5,836 nt of DNA from an uncultured Lachnospiraceae bacterium (GCA_902797565.1 CADBTO010000382.1:1-5836); one strand, 5' to 3'; positions 1 through 5,624 are shown, numbered from the stretch's first letter. Made by a program: numbers and translations. Notes: generated by a model from the letters alone, not told the origin.

Positions 1-177
1 GATATCCAGAAAAACCAGGTCCGCTGCCTTTTCCTTGTATCGTTCCACTGCCTCGAGCCCATTGGACGCTTCGATAAACGTGGCGTCCGGCAAAGATTTT
101 GCAACGATGTCCCGAAGTTGTTTCCTGGCAAGTACGGAGTCGTCCCCGATCAATACCGTAAGATCTGTAGATTTCAT
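1..177 (-). CDS. CheY-like response regulator, receiver domain (partial, N-terminal 59 codons)
   Basis: The visible part starts MKSTDLTVLIGDDS and runs into the window edge at FLDI. It has the receiver-domain layout: a hydrophobic first beta strand (VLI), the acidic pair D12-D13 that binds Mg2+, a helix ARKQLRDIV, the EASNGLEAVE segment typical of helix alpha-2, and a second hydrophobic strand ending in D58, the expected phospho-acceptor. In this family a sensor kinase phosphorylates that aspartate. The output domain, if any, lies outside the window, so this could be a stand-alone CheY-type chemotaxis protein or the front of a longer regulator. The start is supported by AAGGGGTGA (minus strand, 194-186), eight bases before the ATG. 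The gene lies 153 bases downstream of citrate synthase on the same strand, with its own candidate promoter between them, so co-transcription is possible but not required. The receiver call is firm; the role is unknown. Confidence 0.88.
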   Translation of the reverse strand, partial: MKSTDLTVLIGDDSVLARKQLRDIVAKSLPDATFIEASNGLEAVERYKEKAADLVFLDI

Positions 178-271
178 GTGCAATGTCACCCCTTCTTTAT
201 ATGATCGCAGCCGGAAACGACTGCAGATATGCTCTCATTCAAACACTCTTCAAAAAAACCTATACTCCCGT

Positions 272-300
272 ATATTACACCATATTTTGCAAAACTGCAA
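272..300 (-). promoter_or_regulatory. Candidate promoter for the response regulator gene
   Basis: Read on the minus strand there is TTGCAG (300-295), a 17-base spacer, and TAATAT (277-272). An overlapping reading, TGTAAT at 279-274 preceded by TGG, gives an extended -10 with a better hexamer match. Transcription would start near 265, leaving a leader of about 90 bases before the ATG at 177. The -35 match is only moderate. The spacer contains the perfect palindrome TTTTGCAAAA (285-294), which could be an operator. Confidence 0.45.
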
Positions 301-330
301 GTGAAAGTTGGATTTTTATGTACAAAAAGC

Positions 331-1698
331 TCAAACTTCCCGCTGTTCTATTGGAATATAACGATGGTGCTCCGTGGTAGACATATAGGCGGGACGCATA
401 ATTTTGTTCCGCTGGCATACTTCTTCCATACGGTGCGCCGCCCATCCGGATATCCGTGCAATCGCAAAAATCGGAGTATACAATTCCAGCGGCAATTCGA
501 GCATTTGATAAACGAAGCCGCTGTAGAAGTCCACGTTCGTGCATGCGCCTTTGTACATCTTCCGTTCGGATGCAATCAGTTTCGGCGCGAGCGTCGCCAC
601 TTTATCGTAGAGCGCATACTCTTTTTCCATCCCTTTTTCCACGGCGAGTTTTTCGACAAAACCTTTGAAGGTCATCGCCCTGGGATCCGAGAGGGAGTAG
701 ATTGCATGGCCCACCCCATAGATTAGCCCGGCTTTGTCGAAGGCTTCTTTGTGCAGCAGTGCTTTTAGATAGGAAGAAACAGCTTCGTCATCTGTCCAGT
801 CAGAAACCTGCTTTTTCATGTCTGCGAACATTTTGACCACTTTGATATTGGCGCCGCCATGCCGGGGGCCCTTCAGCGAACCGATTGCCGCGGCGATGGC
901 GGAGTATGTATCGGTGCCGGAGGATGAAACCAGATGGGTCGTAAAGGTGGAGTTGTTGCCGCCGCCGTGCTCTGCATGGAGGATCAGCGCGACATCCAGC
1001 AGCTTTGCCTCCAGAGGCGTATATTTTTTGTCCGGCCGGAGGCAGTACAGGATGTTTTCTGCGGTGGACAGTTCTTTTTTCGGCCGGTGTATGACGAGGC
1101 TGTCGTTTTTGTGGTAATAACGATAGGCATGGTAGCCATAGACAGAAAGGATGGGGAACATCGAGATCAGCTGCAGGCACTGGCGGAGCACGTTCTCTTC
1201 GGTTGTGTCATCCGGCGTGTCGTCATAGGAATACAGTGTCAGCACAGATCTTGCTAAAGTGTTCATCATATCCTTGCTGGATTTTTTCATAATTACATCC
1301 CGTACAAAGTTGCGGGGCAGGGCGCGGTAGTGCGCCAGAACCTTCTTGAAATCCTGGAATTCCTCCGCAGTCGGCAGTTTCCCGAACAGAAGCAGGTAGG
1401 TGATTTCCTCGAAGCCAAAGTGGTTTGCCATATCCTGCTGTTTTACAATGTCCTGGACGTTGTAACCCCGGTAGAACAGTTCACCATCGATCAGTGTCTC
1501 TTTCCCGTCGATGATCCTGCGGGAATTGATCTCGGAAATATTGGTGATCCCGACCAGCACGCCTTTTCCGTTTAAGTCGCGCAGCCCGCGTTTGACATCG
1601 TTTTCCGTGTATAGTTCCGGCGGGATATAGGAAGCCCGCTTGGATAATTCAGTCAGGGCAGCAATCTCAGGTGTCACTTTGCAGATATTGGAATTCAT
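331..1698 (-). CDS. gltA: Citrate synthase (Si-type, citrate/2-methylcitrate synthase family)
   Basis: A 455-residue cytoplasmic enzyme that condenses acetyl-CoA with oxaloacetate to citrate, opening the oxidative TCA branch. By family alignment from memory, the catalytic set is complete. HAEHGGGN gives H241 and H244. GPRHGGAN gives H280 (E. coli H264). GVGHAIY gives H331 (E. coli H305). DPR gives R340, NVDFYSG gives D390 (E. coli D362), FAIAR gives R415 and the C-terminal RP gives R435. The roughly 45-residue N-terminal region before GVLVGIT lacks the cysteine cluster of Gram-negative NADH-sensitive enzymes. The ATG at 1698 is chosen because AGAGAGGTG (1716-1708) sits nine bases before it. 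The open frame continues upstream to 2073, but that stretch is low-complexity and crosses the promoter, so it is not coding. The gene is divergent from pckA and shares its control region. I see no intrinsic terminator after the stop, so some read-through into the response regulator is possible. A 2-methylcitrate synthase activity cannot be excluded from sequence. Confidence 0.95.
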   Translation of the reverse strand: MNSNICKVTPEIAALTELSKRASYIPPELYTENDVKRGLRDLNGKGVLVGITNISEINSRRIIDGKETLIDGELFYRGYNVQDIVKQQDMANHFGFEEITYLLLFGKLPTAEEFQDFKKVLAHYRALPRNFVRDVIMKKSSKDMMNTLARSVLTLYSYDDTPDDTTEENVLRQCLQLISMFPILSVYGYHAYRYYHKNDSLVIHRPKKELSTAENILYCLRPDKKYTPLEAKLLDVALILHAEHGGGNNSTFTTHLVSSSGTDTYSAIAAAIGSLKGPRHGGANIKVVKMFADMKKQVSDWTDDEAVSSYLKALLHKEAFDKAGLIYGVGHAIYSLSDPRAMTFKGFVEKLAVEKGMEKEYALYDKVATLAPKLIASERKMYKGACTNVDFYSGFVYQMLELPLELYTPIFAIARISGWAAHRMEEVCQRNKIMRPAYMSTTEHHRYIPIEQREV

Positions 1699-1728
1699 AA
1701 ATGGGGGCACCTCTCTTTCGTTTATTAA

Positions 1729-1760
1729 GGCATGGGCGGGAAATGCCGCCATGCCGGCGG
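1729..1760 (-). promoter_or_regulatory. Two mutually exclusive hairpins in the citrate synthase leader
   Basis: The transcript from the promoter at 1804-1832 should carry a leader of about 100 bases. Within it, GGCATGG (minus strand 1755-1749) plus CGG pairs with CCG plus CCATGCC (down to 1729), giving a 10-bp stem with one bulged C and a six-base loop. An alternative stem pairs CCGCC (1760-1756) with GGCGG (1750-1746), a perfect 5-bp stem with a five-base loop. The two share 1746-1755 and cannot form together. The larger stem ends about 13 bases before the ribosome binding site and is followed by an A/T-rich run rather than a clear U-tract, so it is not an obvious terminator. It could act in mRNA stability, attenuation or translational control. 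The pairing is visible; the function is inferred. Confidence 0.45.
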
Positions 1761-1803
1761 GCTGCAGAGCGTTTCGGCTCCGATACCCAGTTTTCTGTAC
1801 TGT

Positions 1804-1832
1804 ATTATAGCATGAGTTGACGGGTACGTCAA
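1804..1832 (-). promoter_or_regulatory. Citrate synthase promoter (sigma-A type)
   Basis: On the minus strand there is TTGACG (1832-1827), a 17-base spacer, and a perfect TATAAT (1809-1804), which is preceded by TGC and so is also an extended -10. Transcription should start near 1797. The A-rich run on the minus strand just upstream (about 1845-1860) sits where an UP element would act. This is one of the strongest-looking promoters in the window. Confidence 0.85.
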
Positions 1833-1840
1833 AAGATAGT

Positions 1841-1872
1841 TGGCTTTTTTTTGTTTTTTTTCCTGAAAGCCA
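1841..1872. repeat. Inverted repeat framing a poly-T tract between the divergent promoters
   Basis: TGGCTTT (1841-1847) and AAAGCCA (1866-1872) are perfect 7-base inverted repeats around an almost pure T run with one G at 1853. The element lies eight bases beyond the citrate synthase -35 (1827-1832) and ten bases before the pckA -35 (1883-1888), so it is in the UP-element or operator position for both genes. It could be a binding site for a shared regulator, a bent-DNA element, or chance in low-complexity DNA. Confidence 0.4.
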
Positions 1873-1882
1873 CAAAAAATGA

Positions 1883-1911
1883 TTGACTTTTGCGTTCTTT
1901 TTTAATAGAAT
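1883..1911 (+). promoter_or_regulatory. pckA promoter (sigma-A type)
   Basis: TTGACT (1883-1888), a 17-base spacer and TAGAAT (1906-1911), each one mismatch from consensus. Transcription should begin near 1918, leaving a structured leader of just under 80 bases. The -35 lies about 50 bases from that of the divergent citrate synthase promoter, close enough for one bound regulator to affect both. Confidence 0.82.
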
Positions 1912-1933
1912 AGACAAATATGTAACAATGTGA

Positions 1934-1960
1934 AAACCTGTGTCGAAAGCATACAGGTTT
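1934..1960 (+). promoter_or_regulatory. Hairpin in the pckA leader
   Basis: AAACCTGT (1934-1941) and ACAGGTTT (1953-1960) form a perfect 8-bp stem. It can extend by a G-U and a U-A pair around a small loop containing CGAAAG. No U-tract follows, so it is not a terminator. It begins about 16 bases into the predicted transcript and could protect the 5' end of the mRNA or act with the inverted repeat over the ribosome binding site at 1973-1990. I recognise no riboswitch class here. Confidence 0.5.
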
Positions 1961-1972
1961 GCTGCAAGATGT

Positions 1973-1990
1973 ATATCTGAAAGGAGATAT
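1973..1990 (+). promoter_or_regulatory. pckA ribosome binding site inside an inverted repeat
   Basis: The ribosome binding site AAGGAG (1981-1986) is ten bases before the ATG at 1997 and fixes that start. It lies in a perfect 6-base inverted repeat, ATATCT (1973-1978) and AGATAT (1985-1990), with loop GAAAGG. The last two bases of the site are in the stem and the rest is in the loop. The stem is mostly A-U and would be weak alone, so it may present the site or tune initiation rather than block it. Confidence 0.5.
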
Positions 1991-1996
1991 CCGTTT

Positions 1997-3697
1997 ATGT
2001 CTACAAAGGCAATGTATCCCATCAGTGAGATTGGAAGGGGGAAGGTTGGCTTCTCCAAGACCCGTGCGATCATCGAGGCGCCATTCTATGGAAACAACGT
2101 GATCAAGATCAATACGTTGAAAGAGGCTTATAAACTGGCGGCTGCCTCTCCTGGAACCGTCATCACAGATATGCCGATCAAGGATGCGGATTTGATTGGA
2201 CTGGAGAAGGAATCCAAGGTACTGCTGTTCAACGATGGTGCGGTGACAGGACGTTATGCAGTGGCAAGGCGGATCAAGGGCCAGCCTGGTGTAGACTCTG
2301 AGAAGCTGGACAAGGTGATCATGAGCGCGATCTATGAGTCCCGCTGGAAGACCCTGTATCATGCAGAGTGCGTGATCGGTCTGGATCCGGAATTTATGGT
2401 GAAAGCGCATCTGCTGATTCCGGAAGGTGAGGAGAACCTGCTGTACAACTGGATGCTGAATTTCCAGTATATCAATGAAAAGTATGCGGCAATGTACCGT
2501 GAATCCAAGCCGGTGGGTGATGGCAAAGAGCCGGATATCTATATCTTCTCGGATCCTCAGTGGACACCGGAGCCGAAGCCGGATGTGGATTATTCCTGCC
2601 TGTCTGATCCTCAGACGCTCTGCTACTTCGATACGGACCAGAACTGTGCGGCGATCCTTGGGATGCGTTATTTTGGAGAGCATAAGAAGGGCACGCTGAC
2701 CATGGCATGGGCGATTGCAAACCGCAATGGTTATGCTTCCTGCCACGGCGGGCAGAAAGAGTATACACGGGACGATGGCAGCAAGTTCGTGGCTTCTGTG
2801 TACGGCCTGTCCGGATCTGGAAAGTCCACGCTGACGCACGCAAAGCATGATAATAAATATCCTGCAATCAAGGTGCTGCATGACGACGCATTTGTCATCA
2901 ATACAGACAGCTGTGCTTCGGTGGCACTGGAGCCGACCTACTTCGACAAGACCAATGACTATCCGACGGGCTGCCCGGATAATGACTTCCTGCTGACTGT
3001 GCAGAACTGCTCTGCAACGCTGGATGAGGACGGGAAGATTCAGATCGTGACGGAAGATATCCGGAACGGAAACGGCCGTGCGATCAAGAGCAAGCTTTGG
3101 AGCCCGAACCGCGTGGACAAGATTGACGCACCGGTGAACGCGATCTTCTGGATTATGAAGGATCCGACCATTCCGCCGATTGTGAAGCTGAAGGGTGCAG
3201 ACCTTGCTTCCGTGATGGGCGCAACGCTTGCAACGAAGACCTCAACTGCAGAGCGTGTCAAGGCTGGGACAGATTTGAACGCGATCCGGATCGTGCCGTA
3301 TGCGAACCCGTTCCGTACCTATCCACTGGCACACGACTATGAGAAGTTCAAGAAGCTGGTGGAAGAGAAGAATGTGGCTTGCTACATCATCAACACCGGT
3401 GATTTCATGGGCAAGAAGGTACAGAAAGAAGATACGCTGGGCATCCTTGAGGCGATCGTGGAGAACCGTGCAGAGTTCAAACAGTGGGGGCCGTTCGAGG
3501 ATATCGAGATCATGGACTGGGAAGGCTTCGTGCCGGATCTGTCCAGCAAAGAATATACGAAGGCACTCGCAGATGCGATGCAGACGCGCGTGAATGCGGT
3601 GGAAGGCTTCCGCGATGACAACGAAGGCTATGACAAGCTGCCGGATGCTGCACTGGACGCGATCAAGAAGATTGTGGATCAGGCGAATTCGCTGTAA
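1997..3697 (+). CDS. pckA: Phosphoenolpyruvate carboxykinase (ATP), divergent form
   Basis: A 566-residue soluble enzyme of the ATP-type PEPCK family that interconverts oxaloacetate plus ATP and PEP plus CO2 plus ADP. In fermenters it often runs towards oxaloacetate. By comparison with E. coli from memory: TGRYAVARR places R86 as the substrate arginine (E. coli R65), EHKKGTL gives metal-ligand K231 (K213), ASCHGG gives H250 (H232), and GLSGSGKST (270-278) is the P-loop with K276. LHDDAF gives D296-D297 (D268-D269), RNGNGR (356-361) supplies the later arginine, and GATLATKTSTAER (408-420) is the nucleotide lid region. It is somewhat longer than the usual roughly 540 residues. The standard signature LIGDDEHxW is replaced by KVLHDDAFVIN, and GRSPKD by GRYAVA, which marks a divergent clade. 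The start follows AAGGAG at 1981. The gene is monocistronic by layout: own promoter upstream, terminator just after the stop. It faces away from citrate synthase, which uses its likely product. Confidence 0.95.
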   Translation: MSTKAMYPISEIGRGKVGFSKTRAIIEAPFYGNNVIKINTLKEAYKLAAASPGTVITDMPIKDADLIGLEKESKVLLFNDGAVTGRYAVARRIKGQPGVDSEKLDKVIMSAIYESRWKTLYHAECVIGLDPEFMVKAHLLIPEGEENLLYNWMLNFQYINEKYAAMYRESKPVGDGKEPDIYIFSDPQWTPEPKPDVDYSCLSDPQTLCYFDTDQNCAAILGMRYFGEHKKGTLTMAWAIANRNGYASCHGGQKEYTRDDGSKFVASVYGLSGSGKSTLTHAKHDNKYPAIKVLHDDAFVINTDSCASVALEPTYFDKTNDYPTGCPDNDFLLTVQNCSATLDEDGKIQIVTEDIRNGNGRAIKSKLWSPNRVDKIDAPVNAIFWIMKDPTIPPIVKLKGADLASVMGATLATKTSTAERVKAGTDLNAIRIVPYANPFRTYPLAHDYEKFKKLVEEKNVACYIINTGDFMGKKVQKEDTLGILEAIVENRAEFKQWGPFEDIEIMDWEGFVPDLSSKEYTKALADAMQTRVNAVEGFRDDNEGYDKLPDAALDAIKKIVDQANSL

Positions 3698-3712
3698 GAT
3701 ATGGATTTTTTT

Positions 3713-3739
3713 GGGGGGCCTTCGGGTTCCCCTTTTCTT
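3713..3739 (+). terminator. Intrinsic terminator of pckA
   Basis: GGGGGGCC (3713-3720), loop TTCG (3721-3724) and GGTTCCCC (3725-3732) form an 8-bp stem with two G-U pairs capped by a stable UUCG tetraloop. The U-rich run TTTTCTT (3733-3739) follows. It starts 15 bases after the pckA stop codon and separates pckA from the RNA gene downstream. Confidence 0.9.
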
Positions 3740-3770
3740 ATGCGACGGGGTGCGCAAATATTTCATTTTT

Positions 3771-3822
3771 TTACAAAAAAATTACAAAAAACAGTGGAAA
3801 TTTTGATTTTTTATGGTATAAT
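3771..3822 (+). promoter_or_regulatory. Promoter of the 6S-type RNA, with phased A-tracts
   Basis: TATAAT (3817-3822) preceded by TGG (3814-3816) is a perfect extended -10. The -35 position (3794-3799, GTGGAA) matches consensus poorly, as extended -10 promoters allow. Upstream, TTACAAAAAA occurs twice, at 3771-3780 and 3782-3791, one helical turn (11 bases) apart. This is roughly -40 to -60 from the predicted start at A3829, where an UP element binds the RNA polymerase alpha subunits. This suggests a strongly expressed RNA. Confidence 0.8.
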
Positions 3823-3828
3823 GGACTT

Positions 3829-4062
3829 ACCTGAAACGAACGAACTGTTTCGTGTTCTGTCATTTTTGAACCTACAATACTTTAAACGGGACTCCGAGAT
3901 AGCTTGGCTGGACGTCAGGCCTTGTAGCGCGCAAGCGTGAGACTTGCACCTCTTGCATTGCTTGATGTGTGACTTCGGTGGAAGGCGAAAGGCCCGGATA
4001 AGGGGACCCACCTAGCAGACTTGCTAGGAGTCAAAAAGGCAGAACGCCGTTTCAGGTTTTCT
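3829..4062 (+). ncRNA. ssrS: 6S RNA (regulator of RNA polymerase holoenzyme), probable
   Basis: A transcript of about 234 bases is predicted from A3829 to the U-run near 4062. It folds as a long rod with the 6S plan. The closing stem pairs 3829-3838 with 4048-4057 (10 bp, perfect), then 3854-3861 with 4038-4045 (8 bp, one G-U), then 3863-3869 with 4031-4037 (7 bp). Next comes an open central bubble. Its 5' strand (3870-3887) is unpaired, and its 3' strand carries a perfect 7-bp hairpin, CCTAGCA and TGCTAGG (4011-4028). The terminal arm begins with GGGACTCC (3888-3895) against GGGGACCC (4002-4009) and ends in a hairpin around 3932-3960. 6S RNA mimics an open promoter, traps the housekeeping holoenzyme in stationary phase, and templates short product RNAs. 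There is no SRP, RNase P or tmRNA signature. An extra hairpin at 3840-3853 interrupts the closing stem. The identity rests on architecture and remembered sequence flavour; another structured RNA is possible. Confidence 0.75.
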
Positions 4063-4066
4063 TTAT
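4048..4066 (+). terminator. 3' end of the 6S-type RNA: closing-stem strand plus U-tract
   Basis: The 3' strand of the closing stem, CGTTTCAGGT (4048-4057), pairs with 3829-3838 over 200 bases upstream and runs straight into TTTTCTTTAT (4057-4066). The U-run after a stem resembles an intrinsic terminator. The pairing is long-range, however, so termination may be incomplete and the mature 3' end may come from processing. Confidence 0.45.
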
Positions 4067-4122
4067 ATGTATGACATTTTCGGCGCGGGTATGTGCTTTG
4101 ACGGGCTTTTGATATAAAGGGT

Positions 4123-5511
4123 ATGGATTCAAAAATATTGCTGCAGCGGCTGCGGGATGGCGTGCCGCTAGGCAGGAAAGAAAAGATTTCTATGGTTCTG
4201 CGCCTTGCATTCCCTTCAATGCTGGCGCAGATTTCTTATGTTATCAATGAATATATTGACGCGGCGATGGTCGGGGCGCTGGGTGCTTCTGCCACAGCTG
4301 CGGTCGGGCTGGTCATGACCAGCCTCTGGCTGCTGGGCGGGCTTTCTGTGGCGGCGGTGTCCGGGTTTTCCGCACCGCTTGCGATTGAGATTGGCGCCAA
4401 AGACGAACGGCGTGCCAGGGAGCTGTTTTTTGAAGCGCTGGTGGTCGTTTCCAGCATCGCTGTGGTGCTTGGGTGTATTGGGGCGCTGTTGTATAAAACC
4501 ATTCCGGCGGCGCTTGGCGGGAAGGCAGAACTTTTGCCTGACGCGTCCGCGTATCTTTTGATTTCCAGCATTTTTCTCCCGGCAATGGCACTTGATTATC
4601 TTTGCGCAGCAAGCCTCCAGTGTCTGGGGGATATGAAAACGCCCAGCGTCATCAGTTCCCTGACCTGTGTCTTTGATATCTGTTTCAATTTCATCCTGAT
4701 CTATGAACCCAGAGTGTATGATGTCTTTGGGGTAAAAATCCCGGTATTTGGTTTTGGCATGGGTGTGCGGGGGGCGGCGCTGGGCACGGGGCTTGCTTAT
4801 CTGGCCAGCGCAAGCTGGCTGTTCTTTGCTGCAGTCCGGAAAGGCAGTTCGCTGCGCTTCCGGAAAGGGGAGGGGTATAAAATCCGAAAAAGCGATTTAT
4901 TGAAGGCTGTCCGGATTTCTGTGCCGGTGGCGGTGGAAAATGTGCTGGTGCAAGGGGCGCAGGTTGTTTCCACCCGGATTATTTCTCCCGGAGGGACCTT
5001 GCAGATTGCGGCCAATTCCATTGCGGTGACAGCGGAGGGGCTTTGCTATATGCCGGGTTTTGGTGTGCGGGACTCAGCCGCAGCCTTAGTAGGCCAGAGC
5101 ATTGGGGCAGGAAGGACGAAGGAAGCGGTATCCTTTGGGAAACTGACCGTGGCACTGGGTATGTTGATCCAGGGCGGCTTCGGTGTGGTGATGTACCTGA
5201 TGGCGCCGGAGATTGCTTCGCTGCTTACACCGGACCAGCAGGTTGTGGCACTGGCAGCCCGCTGCATGCGGGTGGTTGCCTTTGCGGAACCGTTGTACGC
5301 GGCGGCGATCGTGGGAGCGGGAGTATTCCGCGGTGCAGAGGATACATTGGTGCCTTCGCTTCTGGATTTTTGCAGCCTCTGGGCTGTCCGGATCCCGCTT
5401 GCGTTATATCTGGCGTCCTTGTGGGGCGTTGTTGGCTTCTGGACCGCGATGTCCCTGGAACTGTATGTCCGCGGCGGCATCTTCCTTGCACGTTTATTTT
5501 CCGGCCGGTAG
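4123..5511 (+). CDS. MATE family multidrug/metabolite efflux transporter
   Basis: A 462-residue inner-membrane protein with about twelve hydrophobic segments in two six-helix halves. The halves are roughly 26-238 and 260-460, joined by the charged linker RKGSSLRFRKGEGYKIRKSD. Each half carries the family hallmark: LQCLGDMKTPSVISSL (165-180) in the first and GVFRGAEDTLVPSLLD (400-415) in the second. Other MATE-like stretches are IDAAMVGALG (45-54) near the first helix and GQSIGAGR (324-331) before helix 9. Such proteins export cationic drugs or metabolites in exchange for Na+ or H+; the substrate here cannot be told. An upstream in-frame stop (4099-4101) leaves no start before ATG 4123. Its ribosome binding site is poor (AAAGG ends two bases before the ATG), and the ATG at 4192 has no better one, so the start is uncertain. 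No good promoter lies between the RNA gene and this gene, so it may depend on read-through. Confidence 0.9.
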   Translation: MDSKILLQRLRDGVPLGRKEKISMVLRLAFPSMLAQISYVINEYIDAAMVGALGASATAAVGLVMTSLWLLGGLSVAAVSGFSAPLAIEIGAKDERRARELFFEALVVVSSIAVVLGCIGALLYKTIPAALGGKAELLPDASAYLLISSIFLPAMALDYLCAASLQCLGDMKTPSVISSLTCVFDICFNFILIYEPRVYDVFGVKIPVFGFGMGVRGAALGTGLAYLASASWLFFAAVRKGSSLRFRKGEGYKIRKSDLLKAVRISVPVAVENVLVQGAQVVSTRIISPGGTLQIAANSIAVTAEGLCYMPGFGVRDSAAALVGQSIGAGRTKEAVSFGKLTVALGMLIQGGFGVVMYLMAPEIASLLTPDQQVVALAARCMRVVAFAEPLYAAAIVGAGVFRGAEDTLVPSLLDFCSLWAVRIPLALYLASLWGVVGFWTAMSLELYVRGGIFLARLFSGR

Positions 5512-5517
5512 CTGCGA

Positions 5518-5556
5518 GGCATCCTGAGGCGGATGCAGACGTGAGGATGCTGGTTT
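5518..5556 (+). terminator. Weak terminator-like element after the transporter gene
   Basis: GCATCCT (5519-5525) can pair with AGGATGC (5544-5550) around an 18-base loop, followed by TGGTTTT (5551-5557 starts the T-run at 5554). A tighter alternative pairs GCATCC (5519-5524) with GGATGC (5531-5536). The two compete. The U-run is only four bases, so this is a poor intrinsic terminator and transcription could continue into pheS. Confidence 0.3.
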
Positions 5557-5595
5557 TCCCGGCATATCCTGCGTATAATTGGAGCAAAAAAAGGA

Positions 5596-5624
5596 TTGAC
5601 AGGAGCGGATGTTTTCCTTATTCT
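5596..5624 (+). promoter_or_regulatory. pheS promoter
   Basis: A perfect TTGACA (5596-5601), a 17-base spacer and TATTCT (5619-5624; four of six matches). Transcription would start near 5631, giving a leader of about 75 bases. A second candidate -10, TATAAT at 5574-5579, lacks a good -35. The sequence TCCTTATTCTAATAGGA, which spans the -10, is an imperfect inverted repeat and might be an operator. No T-box element is visible in 5512-5705, although T-boxes are common before pheS in Bacillota. Confidence 0.65.

Noticed and set aside
229..726. A 165-codon plus-strand frame across the end of citrate synthase.
   Set aside because: It is antisense to a confident enzyme gene and covers the conserved C-terminal active-site region; no family resemblance.
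1699..2073. Upstream in-frame extension of citrate synthase to 580 residues.
   Set aside because: The extra 125 residues cover the promoter, poly-T tract and structured leader, and resemble nothing. The ribosome binding site and family alignment support the ATG at 1698.
1829..2881. A 350-codon open frame on the minus strand antisense to pckA.
   Set aside because: It is a shadow of the strongly codon-biased pckA frame. The protein is Arg/His/Ile-rich with no recognisable domain, has no ribosome binding site, and crosses both divergent promoters.
3701..3940. A 79-codon frame starting just after pckA.
   Set aside because: It runs through the terminator, the A-tracts, the extended -10 promoter and the start of the structured RNA; no plausible protein.
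3829..4062. SRP RNA, RNase P RNA, tmRNA or T-box as alternatives for the structured RNA.
   Set aside because: The GGAAGGAAGCAGC-type SRP motif, RNase P core motifs, a tmRNA tag frame with tRNA-like ends, and the T-box antiterminator motif are all missing, while the 6S layout fits.
4098..4118. TTGACG plus TATAAA as a promoter for the transporter gene.
   Set aside because: The spacer is nine bases instead of about 17, and the -10 lies only four bases before the ATG.
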